From the NCBI RefSeq assembly GCF_002797975.1, contig NZ_PGET01000001.1:2480001-2544000 (forward strand): a DNA stretch of 64,000 nucleotides. The letters run 5' to 3'. This stretch comes from [Clostridium] celerecrescens 18A. GTDB taxonomy: Bacteria > Bacillota > Clostridia > Lachnospirales > Lachnospiraceae. Each line of letters starts with the position of its first letter. Position 1 is the first letter of the stretch. The notes beneath the pieces were generated by a model that worked only from the letters and a program-made list of their open reading frames with translations, made no database searches and had not been told where the DNA came from. Shown one piece after another: positions 26,009 to 34,055 of the stretch. The translations under genes and the position numbers were made by a program.

Positions 26009-26281
26009 TTAGAAAACATGGTTTTCCTTTAAAACTCTTTTAATTTCATCTTTGTCAATAAAATTATCAAGAATAATTACTTTTCCCCTCGGGTTTTGAA
26101 GGGACTGTGCAATTTCTTTTGTTGTAACAATGAAATCGCACGCTTCACCGCTTGCTGCAGAAGCATCGCTGTGCTCCACCTCCGCTTTCACTCCCTCTGC
26201 CTGAAACACATCCTCAATATTCATCCGAAGGATGAGGGATGATCCCATACCCAATCCACAAACTGCTAATACTTTCATCAT
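26009..26281 (-). CDS. PTS EIIB, ascorbate/lactose type
   Basis: 90 residues, the EIIB fold with the phosphocysteine C8 in VCGLGMGSSLIL. It carries phosphate from EIIA to the sugar in the EIIC channel. Two ATG codons stand side by side (26281 and 26278), with AAAGGCGG upstream. Its partner EIIA gene lies on the far side of an IS110 insertion, so the natural IIA-IIB-IIC run has been broken and expression of IIB, IIC and the three enzymes may be reduced or depend on a new promoter. Confidence 0.9.
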   Translation of the reverse strand: MMKVLAVCGLGMGSSLILRMNIEDVFQAEGVKAEVEHSDASAASGEACDFIVTTKEIAQSLQNPRGKVIILDNFIDKDEIKRVLKENHVF

Positions 26282-26377
26282 TATAAATCCGCCTTTCTGC
26301 GAAAGGCACCAATGGGGTTATGAAACAGTTTTGCCCCTTAGTACTCTCGCTTGTTGTTTTTGTGTTATACTCCTTTT

Positions 26378-26566
26378 GCAGGCCGCTGGCATACTACAGA
26401 ACCCGGGGAGGTGAGTGGCGGGGCTCTATAGCGGCAACCCCGTATCGTTATATGGTGTCGGCCGTCCGTTAAGGCATCAATGAATGGCGCTAACAAACAG
26501 CCCGTAAACTTATCTCTTCCGAAGTTGACTCGATTTCGCCGGACGGCCAGTCCCTGCCAGCACTGC
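26378..26566 (+). ncRNA. IS110 bridge RNA candidate
   Basis: Non-coding and strongly structured. GCAG and GCTGGCA (26378-26381, 26385-26391) pair with TGCCAGC and CTGC (26555-26561, 26563-26566), closing the whole 189 bases. Inside, GGCCGTCCG (26460-26468) pairs perfectly with CGGACGGCC (26540-26548) around a 71-base loop, and CGGGG/CCCCG (about 26419-26442) forms another hairpin. A -10 box TATACT ends 7 bases before the first paired base. Two loops in a roughly 180-base RNA upstream of the transposase is the arrangement of IS110/IS621 bridge RNAs, which guide donor and target choice. Confidence 0.7.
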
Positions 26567-26590
26567 TAATATTTTTGCAGGAGGTATTCT

Positions 26591-27844
26591 ATGTTCAAAA
26601 TCTTTCGTAAAATCTGTTGTGGTCTTGATGTCCACAAAACCTGGATTTATGCCTGTATCGGTATCACTGATACAAACGGACGGACCGATTATAAGCAAGC
26701 CCGCTTCTCTTCCTTTTCTAAAGGTCTTAGAGACTTAGCTGACTGGCTTGCTAAATATAACTGTTCTGAAGTCTGTATGGAATCTTCCGGTAAGTTTTGG
26801 ATCCCGGTCTTTAACATCCTTGAAAAAACCTGTTTTGTTACACTTGCCCATCCCAAATACACCAAACCTCAGAAAGGCAATAAGACCGACCGAAAAGATG
26901 CCAAATGGATTTGTGACCTTTTCATGTGTGACATGATCAAACCCAGTTTTATTCCTTCCCCTGAAATCCGTCAGCTTCGTGACCTGATACGCTATCGCTT
27001 CAAGCTTACCAACATGCTGACCGGTGAAAAAAACCGGGCTCAGAACTGTCTTACTGTTTCCAACTTAAAACTTGATGATGTTTTCAGCGATGTTTTTGGT
27101 AAATCTTCCCGTTCCATTACCAATTACATGCTCGACCATCCGGGCAAAACGTTTGATGTTGCTCCCTTTGTCGATAGACGATGCAAGACCCCTGTTGAAG
27201 AAATACAGGCTGCCGTTGACGGTGCCATTTCCCCTGAGCAGGCTGTCAAGCTTCGTCAATGTCTCGCACACATCGATGAGCTTGAAGCCCACAAAAAGGA
27301 AATCGAGCAGGAAATACTTCTGCTTGTGGATCCCTTTTCTGCTGTTCTGGATTTGCTTTACACCATTCCCGGATTCGATAAAAATCCGATGACCGCTATT
27401 GCCATTCTCTCTGAGATTGGTCCCGACATGTCGGTGTTTGAGTCATCTAAGAATCTCGTCTCATGGGCTGGTTGCTGTCCACGCAATGACCAGAGTGCAG
27501 GAAAAGTGAAATCCACACGTATTTCCCGCGCCGGCTGTTATTTGAAACCTCTTCTTGTTCAGATTGCCAATGCACTTCTCAAATCCAAAAAGCATCCTGA
27601 ATTCAAAGAAAGGTATCACAGAATCAAAACCCGCAGGGGACACAAAAAGGCTGTCATTGCTGTCTGCAAGATGCTCCTGACCGCTATCTGGAACATCTTA
27701 AGCAAGCTGGAGCCATATACCTCTGAAGGTTTTTTAGAGCATCGCCCTGTCAATGAATCCAAGATTCTGACAAGGTCACAGGCTCTGGAACTGTTCAGGA
27801 AAAGAGGTTACACAATCATTGATGATCCTGCTGTAACTGTTTAA
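26591..27844 (+). CDS. IS110-family transposase/recombinase
   Basis: 417 residues, full length. The N-terminal RuvC-like DEDD domain shows GLDVHK near residue 12, MESSGKFW near 60 and KTDRKDAK near 98. The C-terminal Tnp domain has YTIPGFDKN near 257, WAGCCPRNDQSAGKVK near 292 with the probable catalytic serine, then RISRAGCYLKPLL. AGGAGGT lies 8 bases before the ATG. The enzyme catalyses RNA-guided recombination between element and target using the bridge RNA encoded just upstream. No frameshift is visible, so it may be active. Confidence 0.93.
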   Translation: MFKIFRKICCGLDVHKTWIYACIGITDTNGRTDYKQARFSSFSKGLRDLADWLAKYNCSEVCMESSGKFWIPVFNILEKTCFVTLAHPKYTKPQKGNKTDRKDAKWICDLFMCDMIKPSFIPSPEIRQLRDLIRYRFKLTNMLTGEKNRAQNCLTVSNLKLDDVFSDVFGKSSRSITNYMLDHPGKTFDVAPFVDRRCKTPVEEIQAAVDGAISPEQAVKLRQCLAHIDELEAHKKEIEQEILLLVDPFSAVLDLLYTIPGFDKNPMTAIAILSEIGPDMSVFESSKNLVSWAGCCPRNDQSAGKVKSTRISRAGCYLKPLLVQIANALLKSKKHPEFKERYHRIKTRRGHKKAVIAVCKMLLTAIWNILSKLEPYTSEGFLEHRPVNESKILTRSQALELFRKRGYTIIDDPAVTV

Positions 27845-27962
27845 TCCTGATTCTATAATAGTAACTATTTTTTCATCCACTAATCGTGAATGGCTTGTTT
27901 GCTATACGCCATTTTATTGACTACCCACTACTTTTTAGTTTCAAACTTTTCGTCTCCTTTGC

Positions 27963-28406
27963 TTAATCATTGTTTATAATTGACATGGCCTCATCAGCTG
28001 TCATGCACTGATACAACCTTTCTATCACTTGTTCCTTTCCTAAAATTCCGGCAATTTTCGTCATAAATTCAAGATGTTCATTATCGCTGCTGGTTGCAAG
28101 TGCCATAATCAGCTTCACCGGATCATTGCTGCTTCCAAAAGGAACCGGGGTTTTAAGGGTAATTAAGGATATTCCTGATTGAATGACCCCATCCTCCGGC
28201 CTTGCATGAGGCATTGCAAAACCGGGTGCTATGGCAAAATAGGGACCGTTCTTTTCGAAGTTTTTCAGCATTGCATCAATATACTCCTGCCTGATATACC
28301 CCTCCTGAAGAAGCACCTGTCCGGCTTTTACAATTCCCTCCTGTGCGTCAGAGGCATCAAGCCTTAATGCTATACATTTTTCATTGATAATACTCATTTC
28401 ATTCAC
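27963..28406 (-). CDS. PTS EIIA, ascorbate/mannitol-fructose type
   Basis: 147 residues with the phospho-histidine H67 in PGFAMPHARPEDGV and the supporting loop LITLKTPVPFGS. It accepts phosphate from HPr and passes it to EIIB. It starts immediately after the antiterminator stop codon (no gap) and was probably followed by the EIIB gene before the IS110 insertion. An SD-like AAAGGAG just after its stop codon may be a remnant of the original downstream junction. Confidence 0.9.
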   Translation of the reverse strand: MNEMSIINEKCIALRLDASDAQEGIVKAGQVLLQEGYIRQEYIDAMLKNFEKNGPYFAIAPGFAMPHARPEDGVIQSGISLITLKTPVPFGSSNDPVKLIMALATSSDNEHLEFMTKIAGILGKEQVIERLYQCMTADEAMSIINND

Positions 28407-30503
28407 CTACTTTAATTTTTTTATATAATCCAATAGCTGGCTTGGTGTTTCCACCTTTTTTTTATAGTTCAGAAAGGACTGGTTCTCACTTAATTCCATG
28501 AGAGCCGTCAGTGCTGTTGCATAATCATTGCCTGCAACATTACAGAAACTGATAACCGTATCAATCTCTTTCCCATTCTCAAATACTACCGGCTTTTTTA
28601 ATGTAATCAGGCTGAATGCGGTCTTTTTCACATTATTTTTATTTCTGGCGTGAGGCAGGGCAATTCCATTGCCAATGGTGATATAAGAGCCGAACTCTTT
28701 GATATTATTGATCATATCTTCCACATAGGACTGCAGGACACAATCTGTCTCTACCAGAAGAGCGCCTGCCGCATCAATGGCTTCCTGCCAGTTTTTATAA
28801 GTTTGATTGACAAGGATCCTGCATTCCGGAAGATACTTTAATAAAATATCATATTTAGAATGTTTCAGATCTCTGATTCCATTTAATTCCTTTAGTTCTT
28901 TTTCTAAACGGGGGCGATTGGTTATCACTGCATTCTGCTCTATTAACTGCATCAAGGTGGATAAATCATTGCCCCCGCGGATCATTCCTGCTTTTATCAA
29001 AGCTTCTGCATCCTGCTCTGTAAGCAGCGGATTCACCTCCACCACGTTGCTGACTGTATTTATTTTTACAGGGACTGTTGATACGAATAAATCGATATTC
29101 TTATTATCCGCATACGTATCCAGCTTATAATAAGGAATCACATCTTCGATCACCACATCAAACTTCTGCATGATTTTATTTTTCACCATTTGAGCGGTTC
29201 CAAAGCCCAAACCACAGATAAGAACAATTCTGCGGACCCGTTTCTTCTGTTTGTGGACCTGGGAAATGATATTTTCAATCAGCAACGTGAAATATCCGAT
29301 ATCATCTTGTGAAAATTTCTTTTCCAGATAATTTTCAAGCCCTGCTAAACTTCTCTCAACATCATGAAATGCCTCCCCGTATTCTTCTTTTATGTCCTGA
29401 AGTATTGGATTCTGAATATAAATGTTTCTCCTTACCCTCTCCACAGCTGCATAGAAATGGTTGTATAACATGTCCAGTGCCTCGTTTAGGCTGTATTCAT
29501 TTGCTATTGATTGAAAGGACTGGTTGGTGTATTTTTGCAGTAAATCAGAAACAAGTCGATGGATCCAGATCATACTTCCAATCAAGACATACTGGTCTTT
29601 TTCATTGCTTTCTATGGAATAACCTTTATTTAAAACAATGACAAATTTAAAAAATTCTTCACAGGGCAGTTTGATCTTCAGATGTTTCTCACAGGAAATA
29701 CTGATAGCTTCTGCCAGCTTTCTCCCTTCCACTCCGACGTATTCTTTTGCATCTGCCAAAATGCAATGCCCGCTTCCTGTTCTGTAAAATACCAGAATCA
29801 GATTCAGCATAGCCAGTATATAGATTTCATCATTTTGAATCACCGGCATATATTCCCATATGGAGGAAAATAAAGCCTCTGCTTTCTGTTCTGATTGAAA
29901 CTGGTTAAAAACCTCTCCGATCCATTCTCTTAAATAAGGATTGCAATTACGAAGAGAAAGCTTCTTATGTTTACTGTCCTGGCTGGAAAGACCGCAGTAT
30001 TTATAAAGCACATCTATAAGTGCGGAACGGATTACTGTTTCACTTCCATTTAACTCAATCCCCATTCTCTTATGGTTTACTAATTCCAGTCCGTATTCCC
30101 CGCACTTTTCCTTAACAACTGCAAGGGATTTCTTAACTGTAGATTTACTCACATCCAGATAATCTGTAATTTCATCAATTGTATAGTGTAAATCAGCCAG
30201 ATACCGAAAAATAATGGTCTCACAGCGGTCTTCCTTCGAAAGGTAATACAGTTCTTTTGTGATATGATCCATCGTAAACTTCATGGATAGAGGGGCATTT
30301 TTTAGATAGCATCTTTTGTTGTCTAGTACGAAACAGGCCTGTTGGGAGTTTTCGTTCAGAAAACTATTGATTAAGTCGACAGCATATTTAAAAGAACGTT
30401 CCGTATATCCAAATCTCTCTATTAACTCTCTGTAATTAAACCCATCTTTCGACGAATTTACCAAATAAAGAAGTTCGATTTCGCGCTTTCCGATTTGAAA
30501 CAT
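28407..30503 (-). CDS. BglG/MtlR-type PRD regulator with EIIB-like and EIIA domains
   Basis: 698 residues. Order: N-terminal helix-turn-helix regions (FNYRELIERFGYTERS and YTIDEITDYLDVSKSTVKKS), two PTS regulation domains in about 190-400, an EIIB-like domain with LICGLGFGTAQMVKN near 415, and a C-terminal EIIA domain with IGNGIALPHARN near 625. Such proteins are activators or antiterminators whose activity is set by PTS phosphorylation. As first gene of the ascorbate-type PTS operon it most likely controls that operon. The DNA-binding start makes it an activator of the MtlR/LicR sort rather than an RNA-binding antiterminator. Confidence 0.88.
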   Translation of the reverse strand: MFQIGKREIELLYLVNSSKDGFNYRELIERFGYTERSFKYAVDLINSFLNENSQQACFVLDNKRCYLKNAPLSMKFTMDHITKELYYLSKEDRCETIIFRYLADLHYTIDEITDYLDVSKSTVKKSLAVVKEKCGEYGLELVNHKRMGIELNGSETVIRSALIDVLYKYCGLSSQDSKHKKLSLRNCNPYLREWIGEVFNQFQSEQKAEALFSSIWEYMPVIQNDEIYILAMLNLILVFYRTGSGHCILADAKEYVGVEGRKLAEAISISCEKHLKIKLPCEEFFKFVIVLNKGYSIESNEKDQYVLIGSMIWIHRLVSDLLQKYTNQSFQSIANEYSLNEALDMLYNHFYAAVERVRRNIYIQNPILQDIKEEYGEAFHDVERSLAGLENYLEKKFSQDDIGYFTLLIENIISQVHKQKKRVRRIVLICGLGFGTAQMVKNKIMQKFDVVIEDVIPYYKLDTYADNKNIDLFVSTVPVKINTVSNVVEVNPLLTEQDAEALIKAGMIRGGNDLSTLMQLIEQNAVITNRPRLEKELKELNGIRDLKHSKYDILLKYLPECRILVNQTYKNWQEAIDAAGALLVETDCVLQSYVEDMINNIKEFGSYITIGNGIALPHARNKNNVKKTAFSLITLKKPVVFENGKEIDTVISFCNVAGNDYATALTALMELSENQSFLNYKKKVETPSQLLDYIKKLK

Positions 30504-30542
30504 AGCTTAGCTCCATTCTTTTAATAACCACTAGTTAATTTT

Positions 30543-30571
30543 ATAATATAGGATCGTAATTTTAAAGTAAA
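30543..30571 (-). promoter_or_regulatory. Promoter of the PTS regulator operon
   Basis: Minus strand TTTACT (30566-30571), 17 bases, TATTAT (30543-30548), 40 bases before the start codon of the PRD regulator. Confidence 0.5.
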
Positions 30572-31074
30572 GGTCATCCTTGTGCCGTGTTTTTTACAAC
30601 AAATACCCCAAATAAAATATCGTATCCCTCATTTTTTTAGTAATTCTATCCTGGACTTTTAAACAACTTTCCTCCTGTATATATTCTTTTCCCATGGATC
30701 ATAAATATACATGTTCCACGCTTCGGTGCAATAATTTAAAAGTTTAATCTCTTCTCTCACAAAACTGCCGCCCGGTCAGTCCGCAGGCACTTGCCAGTAA
30801 AAGTACCAGCCAATGGGAAAAGGGAGAATCATATTAAAAATTCTAAGGGGAAGGTAATCACAGAACTGATTGCAGAGGTGCAATCGGATGAGAATGTGGG
30901 GAAAGAATACCGTAACCGTCATGTCAATCCCCGCCGGGTGGCTGGTTAAAACATCCGCGCCACATAAGATGACAGGCTTCGTGAAAGAGCAGGTGAATGA
31001 AATACCCCAGGACACAAATGTGGCGCCAGCGGTGCCAGGTACCATTATACGAATAAAACAAAAGCAATGAATGA
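30572..31074. other. Non-coding or decayed stretch
   Basis: About 500 bases with no gene I can support. Between 30750 and 31070 the plus strand is open in two successive frames (one without a start codon ending at 30957, one from 30870 to 31070) and the minus strand is open from 31045 to 30776. None resembles a known protein. The overlap of frames and lack of ribosome sites suggest a relic of an older gene broken by frameshift. Confidence 0.4.
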
Positions 31075-31689
31075 TTACTTATTTTTCAGATATTCACAAA
31101 TGTCATCTATGTTTATATCTTTCTCATCCATATTTTCGGTTAAGTCCTCTATTAAATCCTTTGCCAGATGAAATTCCTTTTTATCCGCCAGAAAAATTCT
31201 GGCTCTGGGGCGAGGAACCATACCTTGAGGGCCGGCACCTGTAATGTAGTTAATAATGACGATTATATCTTTTAAATTGTCATTATTAACATCACGAAAT
31301 CCTACAGACTCTACACTGTCAAAAAGACCTGCATAAGTATCAGTTTTGTTATTTTCACAATAGTAAGGGAATGAATAAATAACCTTGCTGTCTTTCATCA
31401 GATAGAATGAAACATCTTCAAAATCATCACCAGCTTCAGGACCATATGAAATAAACTTAACATCACCCCAGTCAAACAATTCAACATCAAAAGATTGATC
31501 TGGTATGATTCGTTTTTCGTCCAGAGATAATTCTGATTGAGAAACTCCGCTTGGAGATTCAGCTTTTATCTGACCACCTTCAGAAGTTACAATAACCGGA
31601 TTCAGCTGGTCAGCCTTTGATTTCTGGCAGCCTGCCAGTAAACAGCCACACAGCAATGCCGCTGCAAATAACATCATCTTTTTTTTCAT
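31075..31689 (-). CDS. Uncharacterised lipoprotein
   Basis: 204 residues from the ATG at 31689, which has AAGGGGG upstream. The signal peptide begins MKKKMMLF and ends in the lipobox LLAGC. The mature protein is acidic and contains RDVNNDNLKDIIVIINYI near 145, which resembles a calcium-binding FG-GAP/EF-hand-like repeat found in many secreted clostridial proteins. It ends with a charged helix. It stands alone, with no operon partner. Function unknown; a surface-anchored binding protein is the most that can be said. Confidence 0.75.
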   Translation of the reverse strand: MKKKMMLFAAALLCGCLLAGCQKSKADQLNPVIVTSEGGQIKAESPSGVSQSELSLDEKRIIPDQSFDVELFDWGDVKFISYGPEAGDDFEDVSFYLMKDSKVIYSFPYYCENNKTDTYAGLFDSVESVGFRDVNNDNLKDIIVIINYITGAGPQGMVPRPRARIFLADKKEFHLAKDLIEDLTENMDEKDINIDDICEYLKNK

Positions 31690-31828
31690 CTGCAACCCCC
31701 TTATAACTTTTTGATATTTGTATTCAGTCCGCATTAATATACTAACACCAGATGTCTAAAATAGCATTATGATTTTATATATAACATTAAAATACCGATT
31801 AAAGTATTTCATTTGACGCTCACGAAAG

Positions 31829-31855
31829 AGACGATAGAGTATAATTCTATCGTCT
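31829..31855 (-). terminator. Hairpin after the LysM-GH18 gene
   Basis: A 10-bp stem (31829-31838 with 31846-31855) and a 7-base loop, 34 bases after the LysM-GH18 stop codon. The T run on the minus strand is poor, so terminator function is uncertain. Confidence 0.45.
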
Positions 31856-31888
31856 TATCTTAACAGTATTGATTTGGGGTATCGAATA

Positions 31889-33208
31889 TTACCAAGCATA
31901 AATACTCGCTTGACAGTTAATCTCCGTAAGCCTCTCTATGTAATATTGAGTATTAATAATAAACCACAATTGGGTACTGAATCTCATAATCGTCCAAATG
32001 GATAAACCTTTAAGATCATACTCTTCTACCAATCCGGCTCTAGAGTCAAAACTTCTGGCATCTTTAAACCATACTAAATGCAGAGACCCATTGCTATCCG
32101 AATGGAAGAAGTATGGTGACTGTGCTTCTTCATTAAATTGAATTGTTATACCATTATCCGCTGCAATTTCTACCGCACGGTCAGAACTTATAGCAGCGGC
32201 TTCTGTGACGCCGGGAACATAAGGAAGTTCCCAATCATAACCTAGAGTGGTGATTCCAAATAAAATTTTTTCAGGGGGAATGATACTAACTGCATAACCT
32301 AACAATTCTCTTAAAATGTTAACCGGAAAAATTGAGTTTGGATAACTATATGACAATGCCCAATCATAAGATGAAAATATAATTCCATCTACAGATTCAG
32401 TAAATTTTCCATAATCTATTTTTTCAAAACTGACATTTGGGGCTTCAATATTCGCAATAGGCGTAATAGTAATAAGTATCTTGTAACCCTCTGAATGAAA
32501 TATCGCAGAGACTCTTTTCAAATATTCTGCAAAGCTATTTATGTTCTCATAAGTGATGTTTTCAACATATATATTAATACCACAAAAACCTTTCGCTTTC
32601 ATTATCTTAAGAGCGTTATCAATTACACGATCCTGCACAGAAGGATTATTTAAAATATTATAGGTCACTTCCGGGTTGATTAATCCATCTTCCGACAAAG
32701 TGGAAACAAACATCATGGGTGCGACACCATAAGTTTTAGCCAGATCGACGAGTTCGGTATCATCGGCTCTGAAGATAATTTCTCCTTCATTTGTAGCCCT
32801 ATAATTGAATATAGACAGATACGTTAAAAAAGGAAGCGTTTTTATTAAAATAGGGGTATCTATATAAGAAAAGGCATAACCTATGGTTGTAATTGTTCTT
32901 GTTTTATTCGTTTGATACCTTATAACTATCGTTTCACCTACGTACAGAAATTCTCTGTCGGAAAGATATGGATTATTTCTTAGTAGCTCCATTGTCGTAG
33001 TACCATGCTGCTCCGCAATACTCTCCAAAGTATCACCGGCCTTGACGGTATAAAGTGTTTCAGGCTGAACAATCACAATCGTTTGGCCTATTGCCAAGTT
33101 ACCAGGATTTGTCAATCCGTTTTCCAATATTAATCTATCAACAGGGATGTTATAATACTCTGATATTGAATAGATGGTATCGCCGGGTTGTACAGCATGT
33201 ATGATCAT
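31889..33208 (-). CDS. LysM-GH18 protein, YaaH/SleL spore-germination type
   Basis: 439 residues with no signal peptide, as in spore-coat SleL/YaaH. Two LysM domains occupy residues 3-46 (VQPGDTIYSISEYYNIP) and 52-97 (VKAGDTLESIAEQHGT). From about 105 there is a GH18 barrel with ETTYNILN-like and FGITTLGYDWELPYVPG segments near 345. SleL is an N-acetylglucosaminidase that trims spore-cortex peptidoglycan during germination. The GH18 catalytic stretch reads CGINIYVENI: the catalytic Glu is kept but the Asp two residues before it is Tyr, so activity may be altered. Its presence argues for an endospore former. Confidence 0.85.
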   Translation of the reverse strand: MIIHAVQPGDTIYSISEYYNIPVDRLILENGLTNPGNLAIGQTIVIVQPETLYTVKAGDTLESIAEQHGTTTMELLRNNPYLSDREFLYVGETIVIRYQTNKTRTITTIGYAFSYIDTPILIKTLPFLTYLSIFNYRATNEGEIIFRADDTELVDLAKTYGVAPMMFVSTLSEDGLINPEVTYNILNNPSVQDRVIDNALKIMKAKGFCGINIYVENITYENINSFAEYLKRVSAIFHSEGYKILITITPIANIEAPNVSFEKIDYGKFTESVDGIIFSSYDWALSYSYPNSIFPVNILRELLGYAVSIIPPEKILFGITTLGYDWELPYVPGVTEAAAISSDRAVEIAADNGITIQFNEEAQSPYFFHSDSNGSLHLVWFKDARSFDSRAGLVEEYDLKGLSIWTIMRFSTQLWFIINTQYYIERLTEINCQASIYAW

Positions 33209-33343
33209 GGCTTACCTCCGCTGATCTTATTAATTCTATTATATGCTGCCCTTACGTGTTCATAACATTATGTCATAAATAACCATATGTATCTCATCGT
33301 ATGACTTTATATAGCATTGTTCAGCTTTGGATGCATGTAATAA

Positions 33344-33625
33344 TTAATATTGCAAATCAAAGCCTTCTGCCAACCGGACTGCATAAGTTTCTCCGGCATT
33401 CTCTAATGCCGGAAGCATATAGCATTCGTTATAGCGAATTACCGGAAGCCTGTCATAAGCCCTCATGCTCATATGCTTCAAAGTTTCCTCCATATAGTGA
33501 AGGCATTCTACTGCTCGCTTCATATCCTGCGTTTAGAATTCCTTTGATTACCCTGTCTTTTGCAGCTGCTGTAAGTCCATTTCTATTCGGGGATGACCAT
33601 ACTACTATAATTGCATAATCACATA
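33344..33625 (-). pseudogene. Internally deleted flavodoxin-family oxidoreductase remnant (second of two)
   Basis: The N-terminal part reads YAIIVVWSSPNRNGLTAAAK and continues to GILNAGYEA, a typical flavodoxin-family start. It then jumps, with a frame change near 33512, to AVECLHYMEETLKHM and RAYDRLPVIRYNECYMLPAL, a typical C-terminus ending at the TAA at 33344. The middle, about 100-130 residues with the cysteine group and most of the FMN site in intact relatives, is gone. The start codon also looks lost, although AAGGAGG remains, overlapping the region after the preceding remnant's stop codon. Confidence 0.75.
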
Positions 33626-33630
33626 CCTCC

Positions 33631-33866
33631 TTATAATCCACGTCCAAGTTCATATGCCTGGTTCGGATAATCCGTATTCTCAATATCAGACCGGCAACGA
33701 CAAGCGTAAGCCAGAATCTTACCGCAGTCCTGCCAGCCAAGGTTCGCCTTTTTTCCCTTCCCTCGAATCAGGTTATTAATACCATGATAACGGTCTATAA
33801 ATTCTCTGCCATTAATGCCGATGTACCGTCCTTATGAGGACTACCGGTTAAAACAACTATTTTCAT
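33631..33866 (-). pseudogene. Internally deleted NAD(P)H-dependent flavin oxidoreductase remnant (first of two)
   Basis: ATG at 33866 behind GGAGG gives MKIVVLTGSPHKDGTSALMA, the flavodoxin-like NADPH-FMN reductase start, then a stop. Another frame continues FIDRYHGINNLIRGKGKKA, which matches the middle of intact relatives, joined directly to NLGWQDCGKILAY and SDIENTDYPNQAYELG, the family C-terminus, ending at 33631. At least two internal deletions and one frameshift are therefore needed. Promoter-side signals and the stop/ribosome-site overlap with the next remnant show that the two were once an operon. Confidence 0.78.
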
Positions 33867-33944
33867 ACCTTTTAACCTCCATTGACTTTTTATACTCATT
33901 TTATCATTTACATGATACATCAACAAGTACGCACCTTTAGAACA

Positions 33945-33968
33945 TATACTCTACTTAAGTATAGTATA
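33945..33968. promoter_or_regulatory. 24-base near-perfect palindrome, operator candidate
   Basis: TATACTCTACTTAAGTATAGTATA differs from its own reverse complement at only one symmetric base pair. It lies about 80 bases upstream of the broken flavin-reductase operon and downstream of the activase gene. HxlR- or MerR-type regulators often bind such sites before flavodoxin-family genes. No matching regulator gene remains in the window. Confidence 0.5.
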
Positions 33969-34009
33969 AGGAGGTGCTGGACCAATGCAGCTATACCCAA
34001 GCATGCCAA

Positions 34010-34048
34010 AAAACAGGAAGGAACTCCTATCTCGTTCCTTCCTGTTTT
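34010..34048. terminator. Terminator after the glycyl-radical activase gene
   Basis: A perfect 15-bp stem (34010-34024 with 34034-34048) and a 9-base loop with T runs on both strands, 8 bases after the activase stop codon. Confidence 0.92.
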
Positions 34049-34055
34049 TTTGCCT

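Larger units (their letters stand above)
26350..27935 (+). mobile_element. IS110-family insertion sequence inside the PTS operon
   Basis: A DEDD transposase gene with about 210 bases of structured non-coding DNA before it and about 90 bases after it, placed between PTS EIIB and EIIA genes and pointing against the operon. IS110 elements lack terminal inverted repeats, so the ends are estimates. They rest on the premise that a -10 box (TATACT, 26366-26371) at the left end and a -35 box (TTGACT, 27917-27922) at the right end join in the circular form to make the bridge-RNA promoter, as known for this family. True ends may differ by tens of bases. Confidence 0.75.

Noticed and set aside
30776..31045. 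89-codon minus-strand open frame as a membrane protein gene
   Set aside because: Hydrophobic runs, but no ribosome site; it overlaps open frames on the other strand and matches nothing I recognise.
33301..33618. 105-codon plus-strand open frame
   Set aside because: Opposite the second flavodoxin-family remnant, whose minus-strand reading gives recognisable protein ends.
33453..33740. 95-codon minus-strand frame as an intact small gene
   Set aside because: Its second half is only the N-terminus of a flavodoxin-family protein followed by a frameshift, and its first half reads through the neighbouring remnant in the wrong frame.
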